In this document: in pieces, positions 38,986 to 49,276 of the stretch
How the letters are laid out: each line of letters begins with the position of its first letter
Numbering within the stretch: the stretch's first letter is position 1
From: Pectobacterium sp. PL152
GTDB lineage: Bacteria; Pseudomonadota; Gammaproteobacteria; Enterobacterales; Enterobacteriaceae
DNA: 64,000 nt
NCBI GenBank assembly: GCA_021907015.1
Contig: CP091064.1
Span: 682,001-746,000 of the forward strand
Reading direction: 5' to 3'
Made by a program: the position numbers and the translations under genes
The notes under the pieces: model-generated
Told to the model about the DNA's origin: nothing
What the model saw: only the letters and a program-made list of their open reading frames with translations
Databases searched by the model: none

Positions 38986-39469
38986 GATGTCACAGTTTTG
39001 CGTATTGCCGAGGGGGATGGTTTAATCGAGAGGTGAATTGAAACTTCGATAACAATATGTAATTTAAGGTTATTATTTCGTGCGCGAGAATATTGCCATT
39101 TCTATGCTACATCCTAGTACGCGCCCGACACGGGGCGCTCAGTCGCCGCCGCCCCGTGACCCGTGGCTTTTTCGCGAGAAATAACGTCGCTACGCGATAC
39201 CTTCAGAAAAACAGTCTCTTAACGGACCTTCGTTGACGCGCTCCCGGCGCGGCAACGACTTTCGCGGCTTCCTGCCGCTCATCCTAAGCCTGTTTTTCCT
39301 TCAGCGTTATTTACGCTCATCACAACACAACAACAGCGAGAACCAACTACGCACGAAACCATTTCACACCGTCAGTGACTCCGCTATTGACTCCACGATT
39401 TCCTCTTCACAAGACGGCGTCTTGCACCGCCAGCAAGCAGAACACGCACAGTTCATGTGCATATACCTC
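38986..39469. other. Gap between nasF promoter and nasR
   Basis: About 480 bases with no recognised gene. A GC-rich hairpin (CACGGGGC / GCCCCGTG, 39129-39158) is followed at some distance by a T-run. The open frames 39233-39610 and 39457-39744 overlap nasR antisense and are not credible. NtrC sites would be expected here but were not identified. Confidence 0.5.
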
Positions 39470-40756
39470 TTAAGGGGTACCCCCGAAGACATCTGCTACC
39501 GCGAGCATCGCTGTTGCGATGTCAATCAGCTTTTTATTCTGGCTCATCGCCATGCGGCGCAGGGTTTTGTAGGCCTCTTCTTCGCTCAATCCACGGTGTT
39601 GCATCAGTAAGCCCTTCGCGCGATCGATCTGTTTTCTTTCATTTAACGTCGCTCGTAGTGCAGCCAGTTCATGATCCTGCGCCTGTAAGCGCCGCGACTG
39701 TTGCTGTACCAGCGACAGCAGCGATCGCCCCAGCTGTGGGCTGACGCCATCACTATGTAGCCAACCGGGAGAGGCACTCTGCCCTTCCACATCGTGACCA
39801 GCGATAAATATCGAATAACCGGGCTCGTCCTTCTCCTGCTTCGCCATCAGCTCTTCGAGGTCCGCCCGTTGATCGCTGCACGCTTTCTCCGCTGCCGCAA
39901 TACGGGTACGACAGCGCTGCATCAGCGTCTGCTCCAGTTCATCTTCCATCTGTTTCATTTCATCGATGCGCCGCGTGGCAATCGAAAACCAGTGCAGGCT
40001 GTCGGCTTCCGACAGCTTTTCTATCGGGCTGCGGGTGCACACAATCCTGCGCAGACGCTCAAACTCGCTGTCTACCGCGATAGCATGCCAGCGCCGCTGG
40101 TTTTCTTCATCGCTAAAACTGAGAAAGGTATCGAAGCAGCGTTCCTGCCGCTCAATCAAATCCAGCAGCTTTTGCCGGGTTTCCTCATCAACACTGCCCG
40201 CCGCATAGGCCGCAGCACCATAGCCCGCTCCTGCCCTGCCAGCTCTTTTCCCTGCATAAAACTGAACATGGCAATCAGCGCGCGGGAAATCCCCGGATCG
40301 GCCGCCGTGTCCGAGACTTCAAAACCAACGCCAGCAGATTACGGACAATATCGTTGAAAAATGTCATCGCCTGCGGCTGAGGCAGCAAGCGCTGGCGAAT
40401 CTGCTGGCGCAGCGCGGGCAGCAGGCTCAACGCATAGACCACGCTGGCGACACGGCTGAATAGGCGGCTTGCCTGCGGCAGTTCTGCCGTCATTTTCTCC
40501 AATCCGGCCAGATGCGTCATCAAGTGCGTCTGTGCCGCCTGCACGTCTTTCTCACGTAGCGCCAGTTCGTCAGCGAAAAGCGGCCGTCGGAGCAAAGAAA
40601 CAGGTTGGCCGTTCCCCGTTCGCGCTGCAATAGATGCACAAGCTGGCTGATTTTCCCCACCAGCTCACCACTTTGCAGCAGGTAGCGCAGGCTGTTCAGC
40701 TCACACTGGCGCGAGGCAAGTAAAAATCGAATTGTCGTTGAAGGCTCCGCCACCAT
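39470..40756 (-). pseudogene. nasR: Nitrate-responsive antiterminator, three frame breaks
   Basis: Starts MVAEPSTTIRFLLASRQCEL at 40756. An N-terminal NIT nitrate-sensing region (LVGKISQLVHLLQRERGTAN, LFADELALREKDVQAAQTHL, ALSLLPALRQQIR) is followed by a linker and a C-terminal ANTAR domain (LNERKQIDRAKGLLMQHRGL, SEEEAYKTLRRMAM, LIDIATAMLAV). Frame breaks are near 40577, 40312 (T4 should be T5) and 40226 (G3 should be G4). Joined length is about 428 codons, like NasR. It binds nitrate and the nasF leader RNA, preventing termination. All breaks look like lost bases in runs. Confidence 0.88.
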
Positions 40757-41058
40757 CGCTGTCTCTCCTGAAAAACCACTGTCAGGAAGATGCAATTAGC
40801 GCGCCATTTGCATCAGCTCACGGTTATCAGGAAGTAAGAACATAGCATCCGCTCAGTGACTGCCGCTTCCGCACGCGTTTCACTTCCATTTTTAAACTCC
40901 GTTACTAAACCCGCCGCACCGCAAACGGTACTCTCTTCATCGTTACTAAAACTGTTTGATAGACATCGGCACGATACTGATATCGGCGTGGAAACAGACA
41001 GAAACTCACAGTAAAAGCCGCATCGTAGCGCTGTCATAATCCATAGGAAGGCATGAAC

Positions 41059-43189
41059 ATGGCGAATTTATCTGAACAAGAAAGCTGGATTGATGGGATT
41101 TATCAGCTTGAGACATCGGATCCCGTTGTCGCAGGTCCAGGAGGAATCTCCAACCGTCAGGCTGAGCAGTTAGCCAGCCGCACGGCTTACCTGAAAAATG
41201 CAGGAAACCACTGGCGAGAGTTTGCAGGTACATCTCGCGGCCAGCGATCCGCATTCCCAGTATGCCCCGAAAGCGAGCCCTGCTTTCACTGGAACGCCCA
41301 CCGCGCCCACCACCGCGCAGACAGCAAACAACACGCAAATTGCCACCACAGCATTTGTGAAAACGGCCATTGCCGCACTGATCAACGGTTCTCCGGCAGC
41401 ACTGGATACGCTGCAAGAGTTGGCAAATGCGCTAGGCAACGATCCGCACTTCAGCACAACCCTATTGAATGCGATTGCTGAGGTGAAAACTGACGCGGCC
41501 AGTAAGCTGAATGCTCATGCTTCCATCCTCGATGCGCACCCTCAATATGCCCCAAAAGCGAGTCCGGTATTCACAGGAACCCCAACCGCGCCGACGGCTG
41601 CCTCCGGTTCTAATGACACGCAATTGGCGACAACGGCCTTTGTGAAAGCCGCCGTAGCCGCATTGGTTAATGGTTCTCCTGCGGCGCTCGATACGCTGCA
41701 AGAACTGGCTAATGCGTTGGGCAATGATCCAAATTTCAGTACAACCGTACTGAATGCACTGGCCGGGAAGCTGGCAAAAGATCAGAACGGCGCGGATATC
41801 CCGAATAAAGCTGAGTTTCGTCAGAATGTGGGAATAATCGAGTCGGCATGGGGCGGCAAAGCCGTGCAAATAAGCCACGTCAATATTCTGGATTATTTTA
41901 AGGCGAATCGGCCGTCAGATTTGTATCAATGCGATTCCGCTAATGTTACGGGGTTACCCACTGGGTTTGGCCCTTCCATTATGGAGTGGAAATCGTCGAC
42001 GGATGGGTTTGGTGTACTGAGCGTCGTAGATGTTACCAATCCGTCACGCACTGCATGGGTGATATTGGGTAATGGTTACTGGCAGGGATGGGTCACTCCA
42101 GTGGTGTCTTATGCTAGCACGACTCGCATCCCGACTCGTATTATTGAAATCAATGAACCGAATGTCGATGGCGATTATGTTATTGAGTACGGTGGGACAA
42201 ACGGCACGCCATCCTATTGCTATGTTGATTTTCACACAGATGGTAAATCCAGCACTGACTATAACGTACGGATTGCCACACCGCCGCCAGCACCAGGCGA
42301 AGCATTGTCACTGATTAATATCACAGCTAGCAAACTTCTGGTGAATTCTGCAAGGGTCTGGACTGAGGGCGACTTTACGTTACCTCTCCGCAGAGAGCAC
42401 GGCGGCAGTGGAACAACGTCAGGTTCTGTTAAAAATGCTGATGTACCAATGGCAATTCATGAAAGCCAATTGGGAACCCGGTGGTCAGAAAATCAAGAGA
42501 TCGGTTCAGTATCAATGGCAGAAACCGGCAGATGGTTTTCGTATATTTCAGTGCGCCACCGAGCTGGACTAGCTGCTGACAGCAATCAGTATGGTTTTGT
42601 CATTTTTGATGAAGACATGGCGATGCCATCTGACGATTTTTATATACAAAAACAATACGCAGGCGGGTGGCGTAGCCCGATTCGATTATTCCATTCAGGA
42701 AACCTAACACCCGCCGCTATTGGCGCGATGCCCGTATCTGAACTAGCAGGCATGCCGCAGCTATTCCCCGGCGCTGTTGCGCCAGCAGGATGGCTGAAAT
42801 GCAATGGCCAGCAGTTCGATACCGCGCAATTTCCTGTTTTAGCATCCCGCTATCCGTCGGGTTTCCTGCCAGACCTACGCGGCGAGTTCGTGCGCGGCTG
42901 GGATGATGGGCGTGGCGTTGATGTTGGGCGTGCGCTCATCTCATCTCAGAATGACGCGATACGCAGCCACAAACATTCAATCACCATGTCACATGAAGCA
43001 GGTGGCACGAAAGACTCTGCTGGTTTCCCCGCCACTGATGGGAGCGCGCCATTTATCGTTCACAGTGAGGCAAATCCAGATGGTTCAGTATCAGAGACAA
43101 ATGGGGCGGGTAATCCATTGCATTCATTCGGTGGAAGTGAAACCCGTCCACGCAATATCGCCTTTAACTACATCGTGAGAGCAGCATAA
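41059..43189 (+). pseudogene. Phage tail fibre protein, one frame break
   Basis: ATG 41059 has AGGAAGG 7 bases upstream. N-terminal tail-fibre attachment region (ANLSEQESWIDGIYQLETSD) continues to TAYLK, then one extra A at 41194-41198 changes frame; the rest runs QETTGESLQVHLAASDPHSQ to the end. Two tandem about 62-residue repeats hold FTGTPTAPT and ATTAFVK and NGSPAALDTLQELANALGND. The C-terminal collar/receptor domain (PGAVAPAGWLKCNGQQFDT, LPDLRGEFVRGWDDGRG, SHKHSITMSH) is present. About 710 residues. It is paired with the assembly protein downstream, but no other phage gene is near. Possibly a tailocin fibre or a prophage relic. Confidence 0.88.
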
Positions 43190-43806
43190 TGAGCAACTAT
43201 TCAACCCAAATTAAAAACGCAGAACTGAACGAACGTGGATTAGCCATCAATACCGGTTGGATTACGGTTTATCACGTGAACCCGGCTACGCGGGAATATC
43301 AGAGCGCCAGCTATGAATATGTGATGCAAGGTGTTGGCCTGCCCGCCGACAGCTATGCCGACGAACCGCAATTGCCGCCTGTCGGCCAAGCCTTGCGCCG
43401 TAGCGCAGATGGTAAGGCCTGGGAACAGGTGCCAGACTATCGCGGTCAGATGGTTTACAACACAGAAACCCGTCAGGCACAGACGGTAATGCAATTCGGC
43501 GATCTGCCTGAAAATATGACCTTTCTGGCTCCAGCAACCGAGTTTGATCAATGGGATGGTGCGGCCTGGGTGACAAATCGGGAGGCGCAACAGCTTGCCG
43601 CAGCCCAAAACGTGCAGCAAGAACTGGCGGCACGGCGCGCGGCGGCAAACACCCGCATTACCGAGCTGAGTTACGCCGTGGACTTAGCCATTGCCACAGA
43701 TGAGGAGCAAGAACGGCTAACCCAATGGAAAATTTATCTGGTTACGCTAAGCCGCATTGACCTCACAGCCACACCTGTTGTGTGGCCAGAAGCCCCATCC
43801 ATTTAA
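43189..43806 (+). CDS. Tail fibre assembly protein (Tfa family)
   Basis: 205 residues. It resembles Tfa proteins of P2/Mu/lambda-like phages in its C-terminal half (RSADGKAWEQVPDYRGQMVY, ELSYAVDLAIATDEEQERLT, QWKIYLVTLSRID). Start overlaps the fibre stop (TAATG), so it is translationally coupled. It chaperones trimerisation of the fibre. N-terminal half is less conserved. Confidence 0.9.
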   Translation: MSNYSTQIKNAELNERGLAINTGWITVYHVNPATREYQSASYEYVMQGVGLPADSYADEPQLPPVGQALRRSADGKAWEQVPDYRGQMVYNTETRQAQTVMQFGDLPENMTFLAPATEFDQWDGAAWVTNREAQQLAAAQNVQQELAARRAAANTRITELSYAVDLAIATDEEQERLTQWKIYLVTLSRIDLTATPVVWPEAPSI

Positions 43807-43836
43807 TCGGTAACACCAGCAACCATTACACATCAG

Positions 43837-43872
43837 GAGTGCCGTATTGAGCGTACGGCACTCTCATCATTT
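43837..43872 (+). terminator. Terminator after the tail fibre cassette
   Basis: GAGTGCCGT and ACGGCACTC pair around a 9-base loop, followed by TCATCATTT. Confidence 0.65.
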
Positions 43873-43899
43873 CCGTCTCTTTGAGCAGGCTATTCTGAT

Positions 43900-44340
43900 A
43901 ATTCCCAATTATTCTCCATCAAAAATGTAAATTTAAATAAAAAATGAAACTGTTATATTTATATATTTCAAATCTGTACTATTTAAATTAAAATAAGTCA
44001 CTAACACATGGAAAAATCAAGCATAAAATTATAATAAATTTAATTTCAATAAAATTAAAAACCAAGAATAATTTAAAACTAAACATATAAAACCAAAAAA
44101 TCAACATTAACGATAAAGACGTCAAATCGAAAAACTGTACTATTTATCCTTCAGTTTTTGCACGGTATAATCTCCACACGTTTCACTCACTATTTATTCT
44201 TATCTCACGCCGATCAGTGACGTTAATTTCCGACGGATACAAATTCCGTCGACGGTAATTTATTCGCATTTATTCATCACTATTTATTCCGGCAAGTATC
44301 GGAATAACTGCATTTTCCTGCCTGAAGTTAGGAGCGTAAC
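43900..44340. other. AT-rich leader of the cyd operon
   Basis: About 260 bases (43910-44170) are very AT-rich with long A/T runs and no plausible gene. A possible -10 (TATAAT) lies at 44166-44171. The rest leads to cydA with TTAGGAG upstream of ATG 44341. The abrupt composition change marks the edge of the acquired tail fibre module or an H-NS-type regulatory zone; I cannot decide which. Confidence 0.55.
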
Positions 44341-45918
44341 ATGTTTGATGTCGTTGAGCTGTCGCGGCTGCAATTTGCCCTGACCGCCATGTATCACTTT
44401 CTTTTTGTCCCGCTAACGCTGGGGTTGTCTTTCCTGCTGGCCATTATGAACACCACGTATGTGTTAACCGGCAAGCAAATCTACAAGGATATGACAAAAT
44501 TCTGGGGCAAGCTGTTCGCCATCAACTTTGCGCTGGGCGTGGCAACCGGTCTGACGCTGGAATTTCAGTTCGGTACCAACTGGTCTTACTATTCTCACTA
44601 CGTGGGCGATATTTTTGGCGCGCCGCTGGCGATGGAAGGGCTGATGGCGTTCTTCCTCGAATCCACGTTGATCGGCCTGTTCTTTTTCGGTTGGGATCGT
44701 CTGACTAAAGTCCAGCATATGCTGGTGACCTGGTTCGTTGCGCTGGGCTCCAACTTCTCCGCCCTGTGGATTCTGGTCGCCAACGGCTGGATGCAAAACC
44801 CGATTGCCGCTGAGTTCAATTATGAAACCATGCGCATGGAAATGCTGAGCTTCGCCGAACTGGTGCTGAACCCGGTTGCGCAGGTGAAGTTCGTCCACAC
44901 CGTGGCAGCGGGCTACACCGCTGGTGCGATGTTCGTCCTCGGGATCAGCTCTTACTACCTGCTGAGAGGCCGCGATATTGCCTTTGCCAAGCGCTCGTTC
45001 GCCATTGCAGCGAGTTTCGGCCTGGCTTCGGTGCTGTCCGTCATCGTACTGGGTGATGAATCCGGCTATGTGATGGGCGACGTACAGAAAACCAAGCTGG
45101 CAGCGATCGAAGCCGAATGGGAAACACAGCCTGCACCGGCCTCTTTCACGCTGTTCGCTATCCCCAATCAAGAAACGATGCAGAACGATTATGCGATCCA
45201 CGTTCCCTACCTGCTGGGGCTCATCGCCACGCGTTCGCTCGACAAACCCGTCGTCGGTATTAAAGACCTGATGGCACAACATGAGATTCGCATTCGTAAC
45301 GGCATGACAGCCTATGGTCTGCTGGAGGAACTGCGTTCGGGCAACACCGATCCCGCCGTTCGTGCCCAATTTGAGGCTGCCAAGCGCGATCTTGGCTACG
45401 GCCTGCTGCTTAAGCGCTATACCGATGACGTCGCCAACGCCAGTGAAAACCAGATTCAGCAGGCAACCAAAGACTCAATCCCGCGCGTCGCACCGCTGTA
45501 TGTCGCGTTTCGCCTGATGGTGGGCTGCGGCGTGCTGATGCTTGGCATTTTTGCGCTGTCGTTCTGGAGCGTGATACGCGGCCGCATGGGACAGCGTAAA
45601 TGGCTACACCGCGCCGCGCTGTACGGGATTCCCCTGCCCTGGATCGCGATTGAATCCGGCTGGTTCGTCGCCGAGTACGGCCGTCAGCCGTGGGCAGTCG
45701 GCGAGGTTCTGCCTACCGCCGTTGCCAATTCTTCACTGGAGGCACACGACATTCTGCTGTCAATGGGGCTGATTTGCGGACTGTATACGCTGTTTCTGAT
45801 TGCGGAACTGTATCTGATGTTCAAATTCGCCCGACTGGGGCCAAGCAGCCTGAAAACCGGCCGCTACCACTTTGAACAACCGACCGCATCGTCCCTCGCA
45901 ACACCTGCAAAACCGTAA
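44341..45918 (+). CDS. cydA: Cytochrome bd ubiquinol oxidase subunit I
   Basis: 525 residues, very close to E. coli CydA. Haem ligands: His19 ([14 protein letters not shown]), His186 ([11 protein letters not shown]) and Met393-equivalent (FRLMVGCG). The Q-loop begins [17 protein letters not shown], and [12 protein letters not shown] is the haem d region. It oxidises ubiquinol and reduces oxygen to water at high affinity in the inner membrane. Operon with cydB and cydX follows. Neighbours are yidH/yidG-like genes rather than the ybgE-ybgC-tol order of the main locus, so this may be a second cyd operon. Confidence 0.95.
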   Translation: MFDVVELSRLQFALTAMYHFLFVPLTLGLSFLLAIMNTTYVLTGKQIYKDMTKFWGKLFAINFALGVATGLTLEFQFGTNWSYYSHYVGDIFGAPLAMEGLMAFFLESTLIGLFFFGWDRLTKVQHMLVTWFVALGSNFSALWILVANGWMQNPIAAEFNYETMRMEMLSFAELVLNPVAQVKFVHTVAAGYTAGAMFVLGISSYYLLRGRDIAFAKRSFAIAASFGLASVLSVIVLGDESGYVMGDVQKTKLAAIEAEWETQPAPASFTLFAIPNQETMQNDYAIHVPYLLGLIATRSLDKPVVGIKDLMAQHEIRIRNGMTAYGLLEELRSGNTDPAVRAQFEAAKRDLGYGLLLKRYTDDVANASENQIQQATKDSIPRVAPLYVAFRLMVGCGVLMLGIFALSFWSVIRGRMGQRKWLHRAALYGIPLPWIAIESGWFVAEYGRQPWAVGEVLPTAVANSSLEAHDILLSMGLICGLYTLFLIAELYLMFKFARLGPSSLKTGRYHFEQPTASSLATPAKP

Positions 45919-45932
45919 CGGGAGCCATAATA

Positions 45933-47072
45933 ATGCTGGATTATGAAACATTACGCCTGATTTGGTGGGGATTGATTGGCCTGTTGTTCATCGGCTTCGC
46001 CATCACCGACGGCTTTGATATGGGCGTGGGCATTCTGCTGCGCCTGCTGGGCAAAAACGATACCGAGCGGCGGGTGATGATCAACGTGATCGCTCCACAC
46101 TGGGACGGCAATCAGGTCTGGCTGATCACCGGCGCGGGCGCGCTGTTCGCCGCCTGGCCGATGGTCTATGCCGCCGCCTTTTCCGGTTTCTATTTCGCCA
46201 TGATCCTGGTACTCGCCGCCCTGTTCTTCCGCCCGGTTGGCTTTGATTATCGCTCCAAGCTGGAAAACCGCCGCTGGCGCAATATGTGGGACTGGGGCAT
46301 TTTCATCGGCAGCTTCGTCCCCACGCTGGTATTCGGCATCGCTTTCGGGAACCTGTTGCAGGGTGTGCCGCTGAGCGTCGATATGTATTTGCGCCTTACC
46401 TATCACGGCGGATTCTTTGGCCTGTTGAACCCGTTCGGGCTGTTGGCAGGCGCGGTAAGCGTCGCCATGATCGTCGCACACGGCGCGATTTACCTACAAA
46501 TGCGCACCACCGATGCACTTCAGCGCCGCGCGCAAAAAACCGTACTGTTTTCCTGTGCACTGATGAGCCTCACCTTCTTACTGGCTGGCTTCTGGGTGCA
46601 AACCGGCATCGACGGCTACGTGATTACCTCAGCTATAGATAAAGCGGCCCCGTCGAATCCACTGCACAAAGAAGTGGCGCAGCAGGCCGGTGCCTGGTTA
46701 GCCAACTTTACGGCACATCCTGCGCTGTGGGCGATCCCCGCGCTGGGCATGATTCTGCCGTGGCTAACCGTGATCTTCTCACGCCTGAACCGCTGCGGCT
46801 GGGGTTTTCTGACCTCGTCATTGACGATTATCTGCGTGATTCTGACGGCAGGGATTACGCTGTTCCCGTTCATTATGCCTTCCAGCTTTGCCCCTAACGT
46901 CAGCCTGACCATCTGGGATGCCACATCCAGCCAGCTTACGCTTCAGGTGATGACCATTCTGGCCTGTATTTTTGTCCCCACCATCCTGCTTTATACCAGC
47001 TGGTGTTATTACAAAATGTTTGGCCGGGTCGATGCCCGCTACATCGAAGAAAATAAGCATTCCGTTTACTAA
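45933..47072 (+). CDS. cydB: Cytochrome bd ubiquinol oxidase subunit II
   Basis: 379 residues with 8-9 membrane helices. Conserved start LDYETLRLIWWGLIGLLFIG, FDMGVGILLRLLGKND and RRVMINVIAPHWDGNQVWLI. It pairs with CydA to form the bd oxidase core. It lies 14 bases after cydA, and cydX follows after 19 bases. Confidence 0.95.
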   Translation: MLDYETLRLIWWGLIGLLFIGFAITDGFDMGVGILLRLLGKNDTERRVMINVIAPHWDGNQVWLITGAGALFAAWPMVYAAAFSGFYFAMILVLAALFFRPVGFDYRSKLENRRWRNMWDWGIFIGSFVPTLVFGIAFGNLLQGVPLSVDMYLRLTYHGGFFGLLNPFGLLAGAVSVAMIVAHGAIYLQMRTTDALQRRAQKTVLFSCALMSLTFLLAGFWVQTGIDGYVITSAIDKAAPSNPLHKEVAQQAGAWLANFTAHPALWAIPALGMILPWLTVIFSRLNRCGWGFLTSSLTIICVILTAGITLFPFIMPSSFAPNVSLTIWDATSSQLTLQVMTILACIFVPTILLYTSWCYYKMFGRVDARYIEENKHSVY

Positions 47073-47091
47073 GGATTTGAGGAGAAAGAAG

Positions 47092-47196
47092 ATGTGGTAT
47101 TTCGCCTGGATACTCGGCACGCTGCTGGCCTGCGCATTCGCGCTGGTCACCGCATTAGCGGTAGAGAACCATGAAGCGGGGAAAGACGCGTCATGA
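47092..47196 (+). CDS. cydX: Cytochrome bd small subunit
   Basis: 34 residues, MWYFAWILGTLLACAFALVT and onward, a single transmembrane helix of the YbgT/CydX family. It stabilises haem b595/d in the CydAB complex. It is too short for standard gene callers. A ribosome site (GAGGAGAAAG) precedes the ATG at 47092. Confidence 0.93.
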   Translation: MWYFAWILGTLLACAFALVTALAVENHEAGKDAS

Positions 47197-47202
47197 GAAA
47201 AC

Positions 47203-47230
47203 GAAGCGCCCTATCGGCGCTTCATCATTC
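47203..47230 (+). terminator. Hairpin after cydX
   Basis: GAAGCGCC and GGCGCTTC pair around CTATC, 7 bases after the cydX stop, followed by ATCATTC. It may end the cydABX transcript. Confidence 0.5.
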
Positions 47231-47335
47231 AGGGCAAATATCGTCACCAGGGCAGACGAAATCAGCCAGGGGCGTTAGAATGCAGAGGCTATGCCCACAT
47301 CGGATACCCTCTTCAACCTGAAATCAGACGACGAC

Positions 47336-47701
47336 ATGACAACACCCAGACAGGACAAAACGCCGTGGTGGAGCCAGGGGAAAACCCCGGACTACCGTTT
47401 CTCATTAGCGAATGAACGCACCTTTCTGGCGTGGATTCGCACCGCGCTGGCGTTTCTCGCGGGAGCGGTGGGTATCGACCAATTTACCGTGCACATCGAT
47501 CCGCTGGTGCGTCAGGGGCTGTCGCTGTTGCTGGTGGTCAGCGCGGCACTGCTCGGTGGTCTGGCCTATTGCCGCTGGGTCAACAATGAAAAAGCCATGC
47601 GGCAGGAAAGCGATATGCCGTATACGCCAATGCTGCTGATCGTGACGCTGTTTATCATTCTCATCGCCATCGCACTCGCCGCCATGATTCTATTCGGGTA
47701 A
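47336..47701 (+). CDS. DUF202 inner-membrane protein (YidH-like)
   Basis: 121 residues from MTTPRQDKTP; the upstream frame to 47291 lacks a ribosome site. Signature of the family: YRFSLANERTFLAWIRTALA, and three membrane helices (LAFLAGAVGI, LSLLLVVSAALLGG, LLIVTLFIILIAIALAAMIL). E. coli YidH is the nearest match. The function is unknown. The partner gene follows after 3 bases. Confidence 0.88.
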   Translation: MTTPRQDKTPWWSQGKTPDYRFSLANERTFLAWIRTALAFLAGAVGIDQFTVHIDPLVRQGLSLLLVVSAALLGGLAYCRWVNNEKAMRQESDMPYTPMLLIVTLFIILIAIALAAMILFG

Positions 47702-47704
47702 CAC

Positions 47705-48025
47705 ATGGAAACGACACGCGATCCGGGATTACAGCCGCAGCGAACCGGCATGGCCTGGTCACGGACGCTGTTCGTTATGCTGATCAATAGCCTGCTGTGT
47801 TTTCGTCTGAGCATGGTGGACGACAGCCGAGCGGTGTTTGCCTGCGCCATTCTGCTCTTGTGCGTTGCCGCGCTGATGTCGGTGCTGGCGATTTTGCGCT
47901 ACCGTTTTAATGCCCGTTGCCAATCGGTGCTATCGCGCGCCAGTCAGGGATTGATCGTGCTCACATCGTCGTCAATAGTGCTCACCGCACTGGTCTTGCT
48001 GCTGCATTTCAGCGGCGTGTGGTAG
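47705..48025 (+). CDS. DUF202 inner-membrane protein (YidG-like)
   Basis: 106 residues. Family signature LQPQRTGMAWSRTLFVMLIN, with three predicted helices ending LTALVLLLHFSGVW. It is the second member of the yidH-yidG pair (in E. coli these are also adjacent). Function unknown. Located after cydABX, perhaps in a separate transcript. Confidence 0.88.
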   Translation: METTRDPGLQPQRTGMAWSRTLFVMLINSLLCFRLSMVDDSRAVFACAILLLCVAALMSVLAILRYRFNARCQSVLSRASQGLIVLTSSSIVLTALVLLLHFSGVW

Positions 48026-48076
48026 GCCCCGATTTTCTGTCATTTTTTCTGAAAAGAAAGGTTTTCTGAAAGAAAG

Positions 48077-48103
48077 GCGGTGAAGCCCAAACGCGCTTCA
48101 CCG
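48077..48103. terminator. Bidirectional terminator candidate between yidG-like and fdhE
   Basis: GCGGTGAAGC and GCTTCACCGC pair perfectly around 7 bases. Convergent genes flank it. Confidence 0.55.
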
Positions 48104-48113
48104 CTGAGATGGG

Positions 48114-49041
48114 CTATTCGATCGAACTTTCCGGGAACAGGAAGGGGTTGATGCTACTGCGAGAAAAGCCTTCTTCCTCCATTTTCACATCCAGCACCAG
48201 CGAAGCCAGATCGTCGGCGACGGCTTCCACACGGTGATCTTTTTCCTGATATAGCAGCTTCAGATATGTGCCACAGTGACCGCAGCTTTCTGCCTTGATT
48301 GCAGAATTTTCGCTATCCAGCGACCAGTAATTGAGATCGCTCGACTCTTCACAGTTGCTGCATTTCACCCGCACCATGTGCCATTCACTCTCGCACAGAT
48401 TGCAGTGCAGATAGCGCAAGCCGCTGGACGTGCCTAACTGCACCACGCCCGATACCGGAATACTGCCACACACCGGGCAGAACTGACGATGTTCGCCGGG
48501 TACTGCGCGCGCTTTACCGGGCAGCAGGCTTGCCATCTGTGCCCAGAACAGCGACAGCGCCGCCCAGATGAACGGGGCTTTATCATTATTTTCAGCACGA
48601 AACTCATGTTGCAGCAGCGCCGTTGCCTGTTCTTCCAGCTCCTGCTCCGAGGCTTTTTCCAGATTCTCCAGCGTGGATAATACCTGCCCGCTGGCATCCG
48701 GCTTCAATTCTTCAATCAGCGCACGCAGCAGCGTGTGCCAGTGCGCATCACGCGGGAATACTGCGATATCAAGCGGCGGGCGTTCGCCAGACTGGGTCAA
48801 CACGTCACTCAGGTCAAGCTGCAACGGATGATCGTGCAACACCTTCTGCTGGGCTTCCACTACGCCAGCGGCGAAGGTGAGGTAATCCCCAGCGGGTGAT
48901 CTTCAGCTAGCTGGCGCAGACGCTCCGCGCGGCTGCTGTACAGGCTTTTAGATTGGCAAACAGCAACGGAGGAATATGCCCGTCCACTGTCGATTTTTCA
49001 TTCTGTTCTAACTGTTCCTGAGGAACAATGCGAATACTCAT
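48114..49041 (-). pseudogene. fdhE: Formate dehydrogenase accessory protein FdhE, two frame breaks
   Basis: Starts [13 protein letters not shown] at 49041. After NLK a lost A (A4 should be A5, near 48956) and then a lost G (G4 should be G5, near 48886) move the frame to [18 protein letters not shown] and onward. Four CxxC pairs bind iron or zinc in the C-terminal half: [32 protein letters not shown]. Restored length about 309 residues, as E. coli FdhE. It helps mature membrane formate dehydrogenases. No fdo genes are seen here. Confidence 0.88.
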
Positions 49042-49276
49042 CAGGGGATTTTTCCTGTTGTTTACGTTGTCTATCCGATAGATTTCGGGGTGCAGGAAGG
49101 CCGCCAGCGCGGTCCGAAAGATAGCGGGTATAGCTCACCTTTAGTCGGGATTATACGCACCGTGCCTGATGGCTTCCTGATTTCCGGCAAGGTTATGGCT
49201 GTTTTTCGCCATCGATGCTGCCACCTTCCGCCATGGCGCAAACAGTAACAGAAAAGCGGCAAACATCTCCACACCT

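Noticed and set aside
39233-39744. Open frames on the plus strand before and over nasR
   Set aside because: They overlap the ANTAR-domain coding region antisense and lack start signals.
41059-43872. Prophage or integrative element around the tail fibre
   Set aside because: No integrase, att repeats, tRNA target or other phage genes were found nearby, so a full prophage cannot be claimed.
44464-45369. Minus-strand 301-codon frame over cydA
   Set aside because: Shadow of the conserved cydA; composition typical of antisense reading.
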